From: an uncultured Clostridia bacterium
GTDB taxonomy: Bacteria; Bacillota; Clostridia; Christensenellales; Aristaeellaceae
DNA length: 64,000 nucleotides
Assembly (NCBI GenBank): GCA_934632155.1
Contig: CAKTXZ010000008.1
Coordinates: 1-64,000 of the forward strand
Direction of reading: 5' to 3'
The position numbers and the translations under genes are program-made. Below, piece by piece: positions 52,625-61,650 of this stretch. Under the pieces are notes generated by a model that saw only the letters and a list, made by a program, of their open reading frames with translations, made no database searches and had not been told where the DNA came from. Positions within the stretch are counted from its first letter, which is position 1. Each line of letters begins with the position of its first letter.

Positions 52625-52786
52625 TTAAGACGCCGCCGCGCAATTCGGCGGCGCGTCGGGCGATGTCTTTTCCGCGATCTGCGGCATGCCAATTTCTCGA
52701 TTTACATCCGGTAAGCCTTCGAAATATGCGTCTAATGAAGAATCCATTCGCCGGTCGACCACCTCATTTGTGCGGTATTGCCTTAA
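52625..52786 (+). mobile_element. MITE-like element, copy B (162 bp)
   Basis: It begins TTAAGACGCCGCCGCGCAA (52625-52643) and ends TTGTGCGGTATTGCCTTAA (52768-52786), imperfect terminal inverted repeats. It aligns over its whole length with the reverse complement of 17086-17248: same ends, nearly the same length, and shared inner blocks CGATGTCTTTTCCGC, ATTTCTCGATT and AAGCCTTCGAAAT. Confidence 0.75.
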
Positions 52787-52980
52787 ACTTCTTTTGAGTA
52801 GAAATTTGGCATCTGATTTGAGGGTACTTGACAGGGAGCGGTTCAGCAAGGTTTCAGTCCTTTTTTTATGTTCTTGCAGAATCCCAATGCAAAACGGTAA
52901 ATGTAACCGGAAATATGAATAATTCTTTCAATTTTTCTTTGCTGCCATTCCTGGAACGAAAAACCATCTGAAAACTACAT

Positions 52981-53012
52981 AAAAAAACGCACCCACTTTC
53001 CTCGGTGGGTGC
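52981..53012 (-). terminator. Strong terminator of the nucleoside hydrolase operon
   Basis: On the minus strand GCACCCAC (53012-53005) pairs with GTGGGTGC (52996-52989), followed by GTTTTTTT. It lies just beyond the nucleoside hydrolase stop. The 190 bases between here and the MITE-like element hold no gene. Confidence 0.9.
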
Positions 53013-53028
53013 ATAACAAAACGATGGC

Positions 53029-54000
53029 TCAGGCTTTCATTTTGAGAATAGGGGCTTTCGTTTGGCAAATTGAAAAATCGCCGGCTTCAGCACCGCTCAA
53101 ATGGCTGAACAGATCGCCAAGCAGGGGGTCACGCTTGATGAAGTAAACATATCGGCACAGCGGGCGGCGGGGATCATGGGCGTAATGGTGATCGTATTCG
53201 GGGATGGGGGTGGAAATCAGCTTGTCCAGCATGAACTGCTCATGATCGTTGAGCAGCCAGCCGATGGTGGTCACATCCCAAATGACGCGGCTCCACACGC
53301 GGCCCGCGGCGTAGCGGTTGGCTTCATCGCAGGTCTGGCGAACCAGATAATCACACAGCGGATTTTTCCCCTGCAGCCAGTGGGACAGCTCCGGTCCGGT
53401 GGTGGTGAAGCCGCTGACGACGCCCATGCAGGGCAGAATGACCAGCGGTACGCCGGAATCAAAGACCACCCGGGCGGCTGCGACATCCTGCTTGATGTTG
53501 AATTCCAGATTGTCATGCCACTCCAGGGCATGGCCGCCCAGCCAGACCACCACCATGCGATCCACGATTTCCGGCCGAAGCAGGATGGCGGAGGCCACGT
53601 TGGTGATGGCGCCGATGGCCACGACATACAGCGGGTGCTGTTGAGAATAGCCCGCGGCCCGCTCGGCCAGATCGCTGGCGGCGGGAGAGGCTACGGGGGT
53701 GTGCTCGTCCGGCAGATAGTCTTCCGAGCCGTGATAAACGGGACGCGCCACCCCGGCCAACGCTAGGAGCTTCTGAATCTCCTGATAGCTTTTTTCCATG
53801 CCATCCCGGGGGCCGTCGGAACGGCGGTTGTGGAAAGGCGCGGCGTAAAGCGCCAGCAGGTTCAGCCGCTCCGTGGCCGTCAGGGCGTAGGAAATGGCGA
53901 ACTGATCGTCGATTTCATTGTAGGCATCGGTATCCAATACCATGTCAATCCTGCCGGACGGCGGCTGAAGCATGACAAGGCGCTGTTCTGTGGTCAGCAT
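53029..54000 (-). CDS. Inosine-uridine-type nucleoside hydrolase
   Basis: A 323-residue nucleoside hydrolase family protein cleaving N-glycosidic bonds of ribonucleosides. The calcium-binding Asp cluster is present as VLDTDAYNEIDDQFAISYAL (family DTDxxxDD-like, with Asn replacing a Pro/Gly position). IGAITNVASAIL and the mid-protein NIKQDVAAARVVFDSGVPL match family blocks. There is no signal peptide. The ATG at 54000 has TGGAGGAAAG upstream; an earlier ATG at 54015 overlaps that site. It lies 21 bases after the Asp-box gene in a two-gene operon. Confidence 0.88.
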   Translation of the reverse strand: MLTTEQRLVMLQPPSGRIDMVLDTDAYNEIDDQFAISYALTATERLNLLALYAAPFHNRRSDGPRDGMEKSYQEIQKLLALAGVARPVYHGSEDYLPDEHTPVASPAASDLAERAAGYSQQHPLYVVAIGAITNVASAILLRPEIVDRMVVVWLGGHALEWHDNLEFNIKQDVAAARVVFDSGVPLVILPCMGVVSGFTTTGPELSHWLQGKNPLCDYLVRQTCDEANRYAAGRVWSRVIWDVTTIGWLLNDHEQFMLDKLISTPIPEYDHHYAHDPRRPLCRYVYFIKRDPLLGDLFSHLSGAEAGDFSICQTKAPILKMKA

Positions 54001-54021
54001 GGGTCTTTCCTCCATTCAAAA

Positions 54022-55119
54022 TCATTCGTGCAGCTGGGAGAGCGGGAAGGAATAAACGTGGATATCCTCTTTGTTGACGGAGCAGATCACCAGCATGGTA
54101 TCGCCCGTGATGATGGAATGCGGGTAGCCGTAAATGCCGCCCTTGTACTTGCCAGGCCTGCGCTGGGGCCGGTAGGCCTCGTCGATGACATATTCCTGAT
54201 CGAAGTTCTTTCCATCCCTGGAAAGGGAAAGCACGAGCGGACACCTGGCCCCGGCGGGATCGGGGCAGCAAACCAGGTAATAGCGCCCATCCGGTAGCCG
54301 TCCGCCGTGGAATTTAGTGTTGCAGGACATGAAGTCGGTGGGCTGGGGCGCGGACCAGGTTTCGCCGTCATCTGTGCTGACAGTCTCGTACAGCCGCCGC
54401 TGGTCGGAGCGCAGGAACATGTGGATGGCGTCATCCTCTGTCTGAAAAAAGCTGCCCTCGCACAGCATCACGCCATCCTGCCGCAGGCCCGTGTGGCGCA
54501 TGATGCCCTGGGAATCGTCGGCCAGGTCAGCCCAGGGGAACGGCTGAAGGCCGGCCATCCGCCAGCCGGACAGTCCGGTGGGATTGTCGGTATAGGGGTA
54601 GGTCACGTTGCCGGAGATCAACAGACGTCCGCTGCGCAGCGCCTGCGGTCCGTGATTAGCGATGATGGGGATACCCAGATCCTGAATGTTTCCCCAGGTC
54701 TCGCCGTCCTGCGTGGTGCGGGCCAGGAGCGTGGTGTGCTGATGGAAGTCATTGATGACGCGGTAGCGACCCATCTCGACATTTTCCGGCGCATAGCCGT
54801 AGCTTCCGGCGTAGGCGACCAGAATGCCCTCATGCTGATAAAAGCCGCAGGAGGTGAGCACGCGATCCTCCTGGGACGGATACAGGGTGCGGTGGCTGGA
54901 CCAGTTTACGCCGTCATCGGAGACGGCATAGAGCACCCGCTGGCGCAGGTCATCTTCATCCCGCTCGCCGTTGGACCACATAGCGTAATACTGCTCCTTG
55001 AAAAAGCAAAGCGCCGCGTGGTGGGAATAGCTCCATTGCAGGTCACGGGGCTGGTAAAGTATGGTCAAGTTGGGCGACAGCTGCCGGCGAACTTTGCCAG
55101 GCGTTCGATTGGTTATCAT
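54022..55119 (-). CDS. Asp-box (BNR/sialidase-like) beta-propeller protein, no signal peptide
   Basis: A 365-residue propeller with at least four Asp-box-like turns: SDDGVNWSS, TQDGETWGN, STDDGETWSA and SRDGKNFDQ. The layout resembles exo-alpha-sialidase (GH33-like) proteins found in sugar-acid utilisation clusters. There is no signal peptide, so it should act on imported substrate. The ATG at 55119 follows GGGAGG with nine-base spacing; the long open frame upstream has no ribosome site. A promoter lies at 55153-55181. Activity on sialic acid is not proven: the arginine triad cannot be mapped confidently. Confidence 0.75.
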   Translation of the reverse strand: MITNRTPGKVRRQLSPNLTILYQPRDLQWSYSHHAALCFFKEQYYAMWSNGERDEDDLRQRVLYAVSDDGVNWSSHRTLYPSQEDRVLTSCGFYQHEGILVAYAGSYGYAPENVEMGRYRVINDFHQHTTLLARTTQDGETWGNIQDLGIPIIANHGPQALRSGRLLISGNVTYPYTDNPTGLSGWRMAGLQPFPWADLADDSQGIMRHTGLRQDGVMLCEGSFFQTEDDAIHMFLRSDQRRLYETVSTDDGETWSAPQPTDFMSCNTKFHGGRLPDGRYYLVCCPDPAGARCPLVLSLSRDGKNFDQEYVIDEAYRPQRRPGKYKGGIYGYPHSIITGDTMLVICSVNKEDIHVYSFPLSQLHE

Positions 55120-55152
55120 CGTTTCATACCTCCCGCCAAGATTGATGCTTTC

Positions 55153-55181
55153 ATTATGCTTGGTGAGGGTGCCGCTGTCAA
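55153..55181 (-). promoter_or_regulatory. Promoter of the Asp-box/nucleoside hydrolase operon
   Basis: On the minus strand TTGACA (55181-55176), 17 bases, CATAAT (55158-55153). Confidence 0.7.
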
Positions 55182-55374
55182 CAGCTTGGGTGTAGCACCT
55201 CGGAGCAGTGATAAAATGATAAAAAAGAGACGCAAAATGAACATGTTGACGGAAATTTGAATCATGCAAACCGTGTTTTTGAAACAGCGGACGGCAAACT
55301 GCGGGATGGCGCGGATCATGTGCCCATGCTATCATCAAATCCAACGATACGCTGCCGGCAGGAGCTGACAAGGC

Positions 55375-55846
55375 ATGATTCATTACCCCAATGGCGCGTG
55401 CCCCGTGATGCTCACGCCTTACCGCATGGACGGCGCGGCAGATCATGAAGGGCTGACCGCCCTGACCCATTGGTACCTGGCCACTGTCGCGGCAGGTCTG
55501 TTCGCGGCCTGCCAGCCAAGCGAGATTTTTCACTTATCTCCTTGGGGGCGCGCCGCTCTCGTGCTAACCACGGTCAAGCCGGCGGACGGAAGAGCGACGG
55601 TGGTGGCCTCCGGTCATGTATCCCCCGCGTACAGGACACATTGGAGGAAGTGCGGCGCATGGCGGATGCCGGGGCGGACATCTTTATCCTCATCAGCAAC
55701 CGTCTTGCTGGCGAGAATGAGAAAGCATCGGCTGGGTGACCAGCGAAAAGCAGCTGACCAGGGAGGAGCGGGAAATGCTACAGCAGATGGCGCGGATGTG
55801 CGCCGATATTTGGAACACTTGCGCTGACGAAGGAGGGCGGCCATGA
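55375..55846 (+). pseudogene. Broken dihydrodipicolinate synthase/N-acetylneuraminate lyase-family gene
   Basis: The start encodes a clear family N-terminus (MIHYPNGACPVMLTPYRMDGAADHEGLTALTHWYL, then CQPSEIFHLS and VVASGHVS). Around 55623-55627 a run of five C needs one more C to continue as PRVQDTLEEVRRMADAGADIFILISNRLAGENE in the next frame. That frame then stops at about 55739. A third segment, in a different frame, (VTSEKQLTREEREMLQQMARMC) ends at a TGA overlapping the ATG of the permease gene. The central barrel, including the Schiff-base Lys, is missing: probably one frameshift plus an internal deletion. An intact gene would be about 300 residues and coupled to the importer operon. Confidence 0.75.
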
Positions 55847-56772
55847 GCACCAAAGCATACAATCAGGCATCCGGAACGGTGTGGAACCGGCTGAAGCGAT
55901 TCCGGCATCTGTATTGGATGTTACTGATTCCCGTAGCGTATTATCTTCTTTTTCACTACGCGCCGATGTACGGCGTGACCATCGCTTTCAAGAAATTCAA
56001 CGCCCGTCAAGGCATCTTGGGCAGCCCCTGGGTGGGCCTGAAGCATTTCAACAAATTCATGGGCGACCCGTACTTCTGGCAGGTGGTGGGCAACACCCTG
56101 GCCATCAACCTGATGGACGTCGTGCTGGGCTTCCCCGCGCCGATCATCCTGGCGCTGCTACTAAACGAGGTGCGCTCTTCCCGGTTCAAGCGGGCCGTGC
56201 AGACCATCAGCTACCTGCCCCACTTCCTGTCCACCATGGTGGTGTGCGGCATGCTGACCAACTTCATGGCCCGAGACGGTCTGGTCAACGACATCATCGC
56301 GCATTTGGGCGGTGAGCGAACAGCACTGCTGAGCAAGCCGGAACTGTTCCGCTGGATCTATGTGTTCTCCGGCATCTGGCAGGGCATGGGCTGGGGCGCG
56401 ATCATCTACTTGGCGGCGCTGTCCGGCGTGAATGTGGAGCTGTACGAGGTGGCGGAGCTAGACGGCGCCAACCGCTGGCAGCAGATCTGGAACATTACGC
56501 TGCCCTGCATCGCGGGCACCATCTCCATCCAGCTGATTTTGCGCTGCGGCAGCCTGCTGGGCTCCAACACGGACAAGATTCTGCTGTTGTACAATAGCTA
56601 TACCATGCCCGTGGCGGATCAGATCGGCACCTATGTTTACCGCCGGGGCCTGCTGGAGAACTCCACCAGCTATTCCACCGCGGTGGGCCTGTTCAATTCA
56701 GTCATCGGGATGCTGATGCTGGTCGCAGTGAATTTCCTGTCCAGGCGCATCAGCGAAACAAGTCTTTTTTAA
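55843..56772 (+). CDS. LplB-type sugar ABC transporter permease
   Basis: A 309-residue permease of the LplB/YteP group. RFRHLYWMLLIPVAYYLLFHYAPMYGVTIAFKKFNARQGILGSPWVGLKHF at the N-terminus is diagnostic of the group. The EAA loop is VELYEVAELDGANRWQQIWNITLPCI. Six helices are predicted. Its ATG overlaps the TGA closing the broken lyase gene. Partner permease follows after 14 bases. Confidence 0.95.
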   Translation: MSTKAYNQASGTVWNRLKRFRHLYWMLLIPVAYYLLFHYAPMYGVTIAFKKFNARQGILGSPWVGLKHFNKFMGDPYFWQVVGNTLAINLMDVVLGFPAPIILALLLNEVRSSRFKRAVQTISYLPHFLSTMVVCGMLTNFMARDGLVNDIIAHLGGERTALLSKPELFRWIYVFSGIWQGMGWGAIIYLAALSGVNVELYEVAELDGANRWQQIWNITLPCIAGTISIQLILRCGSLLGSNTDKILLLYNSYTMPVADQIGTYVYRRGLLENSTSYSTAVGLFNSVIGMLMLVAVNFLSRRISETSLF

Positions 56773-56786
56773 GGAGACGTTGATCC

Positions 56787-57686
56787 ATGCAAGCAATGAG
56801 ACGCTACAAAAGATCGCTGGGTTCCAGGCTCTTCGACGCCGTCAACGTCTTGTTCCTGTGCCTGCTGTGCATCACCATTCTGTACCCCATGTACTACATA
56901 GTGATCGTCTCCATCAGCGACGGCTACTATGTCAGCCGGGGCATGGTGCACTGGTATCCCATGGGAGTAAATTTTGAGGTGTACAAGTCCATCTTCCAGT
57001 ACAACCTCTTCATCCGCTCCTACGGCAACACCGTCCTGTACACGGTTGTTGGCACAGCCATCAACATTGCCATGACCATCCTGTGCGCGTACCCCCTGTC
57101 CCGCAAGGAGCTGTACGGCCGAAATGTCCTGACGGCGCTGATCACCTTCACCATGTTTTTCAGCGGCGGATTGATCCCGTCTTTTCTGCTGGTTAACAGC
57201 CTGGGCCTGCGGGATACCATGTGGGCGCTGATTTTCCCCGGTGCCATCAGCACCTACAACATGATCGTCATGCGCACCTCCTTTCAGTCCATCCCGGCAG
57301 ACTTGCATGAGTCTGCCTATCTGGACGGTGCCAACGACGTGACCATCCTTACACGGATCATCCTGCCCCTGAGCGGCGCGATGATCGCCACCATTACCCT
57401 GTTTTACGCCGTGGGACACTGGAACAGCTATTTCAATGCGCTGATCTACTTGGACTCCCGGGAAAAGTACCCGCTGCAGCTGCTCCTGCGCAACATTGTC
57501 ATTCAGGGTGCGGACAGCGAAATGCTGAACTTCGCCGGCACGGCCACCGATACCGCGTCCACCATCGTAACCCAGAATTACAAGTACGCGGCCATTGAGG
57601 TGGCTGTGCTGCCTATCCTGTGCGTGTATCCCTTCATCCAGAAGTACTTCGTTAAGGGCGTCATGATCGGCTCCCTGAAGGGATGA
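56787..57686 (+). CDS. YtcP/LplC-type sugar ABC transporter permease
   Basis: A 299-residue permease, partner of the LplB-type protein. Family segments are TILYPMYYIVIVSISDGYYVSRGMVHWYPMGVNFEVYKSIF, MFFSGGLIPSFLLVNSLGL and the EAA loop DLHESAYLDGANDVTILTRIILPLS. AAGGAGACG lies upstream of the ATG. Confidence 0.95.
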   Translation: MQAMRRYKRSLGSRLFDAVNVLFLCLLCITILYPMYYIVIVSISDGYYVSRGMVHWYPMGVNFEVYKSIFQYNLFIRSYGNTVLYTVVGTAINIAMTILCAYPLSRKELYGRNVLTALITFTMFFSGGLIPSFLLVNSLGLRDTMWALIFPGAISTYNMIVMRTSFQSIPADLHESAYLDGANDVTILTRIILPLSGAMIATITLFYAVGHWNSYFNALIYLDSREKYPLQLLLRNIVIQGADSEMLNFAGTATDTASTIVTQNYKYAAIEVAVLPILCVYPFIQKYFVKGVMIGSLKG

Positions 57687-57699
57687 AAAAATTTGTTGG

Positions 57700-57729
57700 T
57701 TGTGCGGCCAGGTGGCCGTATGCTATAAT
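57700..57729 (+). promoter_or_regulatory. Internal promoter with palindrome before the binding-protein gene
   Basis: TTGTGC (57700-57705), 18 bases, TATAAT (57724-57729). The spacer contains the palindrome CGGCCA-GG-TGGCCG (57705-57718), a possible repressor site or short hairpin. It may boost expression of the binding protein over the permeases. Confidence 0.5.
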
Positions 57730-57748
57730 AACACAAGGAGGTATCCCC

Positions 57749-59314
57749 ATGAAACGAACCCTGTCCATCCTTTCCCTGGCTGTTTTCCTGCTGACGGCGC
57801 TGTGCCTGTCCGGCGCCGTGGCGGAAGGCGAAAAGCTGTCCCCCGAACCCGTGACCCTGGAAATGATGGTTTATGAACACGCCAGCGTGCCGTGGAAAGC
57901 AGACGCCGTGGTGCTCCAGGAGATCTTCGAGAAGACCAACGTTCAGCTGAAGATTACCGCGGTGCCCCAGGCCGACTATGCCACCAAGCTGAATGTGCTG
58001 CTGGGCACCAATCAGATGCCCGACATCGTCAAGACAGTGGTGGGCGGCTACGGCACTATCAAGACCTACGCATCCTCCGGCATCTTCCTGAACCTGAGCG
58101 ACTACATGGCCGAGTACGCGCCAAACTACTACGCACGCTATCAGGCCACCCCGAACATCAAGATGTATGACTTCGAGGGATCGACCTACGGCTTCTGCCT
58201 CCTGTCGGACGAGAGCAACGTGGCCTTCGGCCCCACCTTGGTGCTGCGCTACGATCTGCTGGAGAAGAATGGCATCCCCATGCCCACCACCACCGAGGAA
58301 CTGCTGTCCGCCATGCAGAAGCTCAAGGCGCTCTACCCCGAATCCCAGCCATGGACCTGCCGCGGCAGCACCACCAGTTTGCTGAACCGCAGCGCTTTCA
58401 TCCTGGGCTCTGGCTTCAATGTGTACTTTGAGCCCGAAACCGGCCGCTGGGAGTTTGCCCAGATCACCGAAAGCTTCAAAACGGTGCTGGATTACCTCCA
58501 CCGTGCCTATGCCTCCGGCGTGCTGGACATCGACTACGCCACCATGAACAATCAGCTGTGGCAGGAAAAGATGAACACTGGCAAGTCCTTCATGTACTTT
58601 GAGAACCCCGGCTTCTCCGTGGGCATGACCAACAACCTGCGGATCACGGAGCCTGACGCCCTCCTGTCCGCCGCGCCGGTGCCGGTGAACAGCGTGACGG
58701 GTACCGCCCGTTCTTACCTTTACGATTTCCCCGAGGACGCGTTCTACCTGGTGAGCGCCGATGTGGAAAACCCCGAACTGGTGGTCAGGTTCATGGACTG
58801 GTGCTATTCCGACGAGGGCACCGTGGTGTGCAATTACGGCAAGGAAGGCGTAACCTTTGAGTACGATGAGAACGGTCAGCCGCAGTTCAAGAAGGAATAC
58901 ATTGAGCAATTTGCCAATGAAGCCTCCATCAGCTACGCCGTTCAGTCGGATCTGGGCGCCTGCTCGCTTTGTTTTGCTCCCCGCTTTGTCTCCACCAACT
59001 TTGACAACGCCATCAACACCGCCCTCGGCCTTGACTTCGATCCCCTGCAAGATCGCCTGAACAACCAGTTCCAGACGGATCCCGCGTACATTCCCAGTGT
59101 CATCAAGCCTCCCTTCACGGAGAATGAGAACGAGACCATCACCGATATCATGGAGCCCATCAATACCTATCTGGCCACCCAGTATGATCGGTTTATCATG
59201 GGTGAAGCGGAAATCTCTGATTGGGACGCCGTGGTGGAGCGGCTGAAGGAAATGGATATTCAGACCGTGGTTGACATTTACAACGCTGCTTATGCACGAG
59301 CGTTGGGCAAGTAA
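57749..59314 (+). CDS. LplA/YtcQ-type extracellular solute-binding protein
   Basis: A 521-residue exported binding protein, with signal peptide MKRTLSILSLAVFLLTALCLSGAVA and a leucine-rich core. Family blocks are KTNVQLKITAVPQADYATKLNVLLGTNQMPDIVK, EKNGIPMPTTTEELLSAMQKLK and a C-terminal WDAVVERLKEMDIQTVVDIYNAAYARA (the usual end of this family). ACAAGGAGGTATCCCC precedes the ATG. It supplies the LplB/YtcP permeases; the ATPase is presumably shared and encoded elsewhere. Confidence 0.94.
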   Translation: MKRTLSILSLAVFLLTALCLSGAVAEGEKLSPEPVTLEMMVYEHASVPWKADAVVLQEIFEKTNVQLKITAVPQADYATKLNVLLGTNQMPDIVKTVVGGYGTIKTYASSGIFLNLSDYMAEYAPNYYARYQATPNIKMYDFEGSTYGFCLLSDESNVAFGPTLVLRYDLLEKNGIPMPTTTEELLSAMQKLKALYPESQPWTCRGSTTSLLNRSAFILGSGFNVYFEPETGRWEFAQITESFKTVLDYLHRAYASGVLDIDYATMNNQLWQEKMNTGKSFMYFENPGFSVGMTNNLRITEPDALLSAAPVPVNSVTGTARSYLYDFPEDAFYLVSADVENPELVVRFMDWCYSDEGTVVCNYGKEGVTFEYDENGQPQFKKEYIEQFANEASISYAVQSDLGACSLCFAPRFVSTNFDNAINTALGLDFDPLQDRLNNQFQTDPAYIPSVIKPPFTENENETITDIMEPINTYLATQYDRFIMGEAEISDWDAVVERLKEMDIQTVVDIYNAAYARALGK

Positions 59315-59419
59315 GAAAAAAACCCTGCTTTTCGGTAGGGCGTCTGCGCATCGGACACGGTGCGACAGGCGCCTTGCCTGTTTGTGTTATGAAGGCCTGA
59401 ATAACGGGAGGTATGCTCA

Positions 59420-61582
59420 TTGAAGGCGCTACGTGAATGGCCCCGGAACAAGCTGTTCCAAAGCATTGCGCGGATGGTGCTGCTGGTGCTGATTCCCACC
59501 GTCGCACTGGGTGGGTATACCTATTGGCAGACCAGCCAGACGGCATGGCGCAACGCGGAGCAGACGGTGATGCGCCAACTAACCTACGCCGTGCGAGCCG
59601 TTGACAAGCGGCTGGAAAACCTGATCAGCCTGTACGCCATCCTGGCCAGCGACCGAGAATTTCAGACGCTGGAAATGAAGACCGTCTCCACCGCCGCGGA
59701 CACGGCGCGGATGCTCAACACCATGACAATGCTGAACCACATCATCTCCGCCAACGACTGCGTCAAGGAGGCTTTCATTGACAACGGCAACGGCAAGATC
59801 GTCTCATCCGGCGGCATTTTTTCCTCCGAGTATTACCTGATGGATTACCGCCGCCTGGAGGGCTTCACCATGGAGCGCTGGGCAGAGCTGCGGAAGGAGT
59901 GCCGCACGCTAACGTTTCTCCCTTCCACCACCTTGGTGGAAAAGCAGGAGCAGCGGTATTCCCGGCGGAGCGTGGTACCCGTGGCCAAGCGGCTGCACAC
60001 AACCGCCGGCACGGCGCTGGTGGTCTGCCTGCTGGATACGCAGAACCTGCTCGACCATGTACGGCAGTACATTCCCTTTGGCAATGCGCTCTGCACCATC
60101 ACCAGCCCCCAAGAGGTTATTGCCGCCGACCCTGTATCGCAGGCGCGGGACGATGTGCCTTTCACCTACACCTCGTCCCAGAACGGCTGGGTCTACCGGG
60201 TGGACATCCCCTGCGGTGAGCTTACCAGCATGACCGATCCCCTGTTGCTGCAGGTTTTGCTGACAGTGGCGGCTATCCTGGCCTTGGGCATGGTGCTTGC
60301 CGTGACCATCAGCCGCAGCCTGTACCAGCCGCTGAGCGGCATCCAGACCATGATGAAGGCCCAAGAGCAGAGCGCGGCGGAAAATCTGGAACAGCTGGAA
60401 AAGCAGGTGGCCCGGCAGATAGAGCACAGCAGCAGCGCCCATGCGCAGCTGAATACCCTGGCCCAAAGCTATGCCGAGGAGGCGCTGCTGTCCCAGTCGC
60501 TGACGGAGAAGGAAGCCGCGCTGCTGGAAACGATCATGACGCGGCATCTCGGGTTCCATGAGGGCCCATATTGTTGCGTGGTCATTCGCTTTGCCCGGAC
60601 GGTGGCGGGTATGGAGGAGCTGACCAGGAATGTGTTTGCCAAATTCGTGCCAGCCTTCATTGTCAGTTATCAGGAGCCGACCCTTATTCTGATTGTGGAA
60701 ACGGCCACGGTACATACCCGGAGCATCATGGAAGGCGCGGCGAACGAACTGTTCCGCAGGCTACCGGAGGCCGTCAACGGCGTCGTGGTGGGAAGTGAAA
60801 TCGTGTCCTGCCAGGAACTGTACAAATCCCTGAACGCCAGCCTGACGGCGCTTCAGCGGATGGATAGGGTGGAGTACAACATCCTGCTGTTCTCAGAAGA
60901 CTTCAACATTTCCAACCAGTACGTCTATACCCAAAAGGACGAGCTGACACTGATCGAGACCCTTCAGCGGGGGGAGACCGACCGGCTGCATCGTCAGCTG
61001 GACCGAATACTGCTGACCAATTACGAAAGCTGCGTATCCTATCAACAGATGCAGCAGCTTTTTGAGCATCTGCGCAGCACGGCCTACCGATACGCGCAAC
61101 AGGAGAAACGCCAGATTCCGCCGCACATTTACCGCCGGATGCCCTCGCTGGATACAATGCGCGAGGAGATTCACAGCCTATACGGCAAGCTGCTCAACCA
61201 TGGGACGCGCCAGGCCAGCAGTGCCCACGTCGCCCTGACGGAGGCTGCCGATGCTTACATGGCCGCCCATTACAGCGAGGACATATACATGGACACCATC
61301 GCCCAGGCGCTGAATGTATCCGCCAAGCACCTATCCAAGGTCTACAAGCAGCAGCGGTGCATCAACCTGACCGATCAGCTTGTCTTTATCCGTGTGGAGC
61401 GGGCCAAGGAACTGCTGCGGGATACAGATCGAACCATCACGGACATCATGAGCAGAACAGGCTTTGTCAGCAGGGCCACGTTCCTGCGCAGCTTCAAGAA
61501 GTATACGGACATTTCTCCCAGCGTTTACCGTCATCTGTACAACGCTGACGCGCCCCATGAGCCAGACGAGGCAGAGAAGTAG
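59420..61582 (+). CDS. Membrane-bound AraC-family transcriptional regulator
   Basis: A 720-residue regulator of the type paired with LplB/YtcP importers. An N-terminal transmembrane helix (MVLLVLIPTVALGGYTYW) is followed by an extracytoplasmic sensor region (about 40-275) and a second helix (LLQVLLTVAAILALGMVLAV). Next come a HAMP-like/coiled-coil segment, a cytoplasmic linker and two AraC helix-turn-helix motifs at the C-terminus (YSEDIYMDTIAQALNVSAKHLSKVYKQQ and TITDIMSRTGFVSRATFLRSFKKYTDISPSVYR). The start is TTG at 59420, with GGGAGG upstream. It is likely to sense the importer's ligand and activate the adjacent operon. Confidence 0.93.
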   Translation: MKALREWPRNKLFQSIARMVLLVLIPTVALGGYTYWQTSQTAWRNAEQTVMRQLTYAVRAVDKRLENLISLYAILASDREFQTLEMKTVSTAADTARMLNTMTMLNHIISANDCVKEAFIDNGNGKIVSSGGIFSSEYYLMDYRRLEGFTMERWAELRKECRTLTFLPSTTLVEKQEQRYSRRSVVPVAKRLHTTAGTALVVCLLDTQNLLDHVRQYIPFGNALCTITSPQEVIAADPVSQARDDVPFTYTSSQNGWVYRVDIPCGELTSMTDPLLLQVLLTVAAILALGMVLAVTISRSLYQPLSGIQTMMKAQEQSAAENLEQLEKQVARQIEHSSSAHAQLNTLAQSYAEEALLSQSLTEKEAALLETIMTRHLGFHEGPYCCVVIRFARTVAGMEELTRNVFAKFVPAFIVSYQEPTLILIVETATVHTRSIMEGAANELFRRLPEAVNGVVVGSEIVSCQELYKSLNASLTALQRMDRVEYNILLFSEDFNISNQYVYTQKDELTLIETLQRGETDRLHRQLDRILLTNYESCVSYQQMQQLFEHLRSTAYRYAQQEKRQIPPHIYRRMPSLDTMREEIHSLYGKLLNHGTRQASSAHVALTEAADAYMAAHYSEDIYMDTIAQALNVSAKHLSKVYKQQRCINLTDQLVFIRVERAKELLRDTDRTITDIMSRTGFVSRATFLRSFKKYTDISPSVYRHLYNADAPHEPDEAEK

Positions 61583-61608
61583 CCTGATAATCGAAGCAAC
61601 TGAATCGA

Positions 61609-61629
61609 CCCGGCGCAATTTGCGCCGGG
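61609..61629. terminator. Hairpin between convergent genes
   Basis: CCCGGCGCA (61609-61617) pairs with TGCGCCGGG (61621-61629), a compact perfect stem between the AraC-family gene and the minus-strand SDR gene. It lacks a clear T tract. Confidence 0.45.
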
Positions 61630-61650
61630 CCGACATGGGGAGGGTGGGTT

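Noticed and set aside
52526..52922. Small frames (ISRFTSGKPSK-like) shared by the two MITE-like elements
   Set aside because: The frame similarity follows from the DNA repeat; frames cross the element ends and are interrupted, so no protein is supported.
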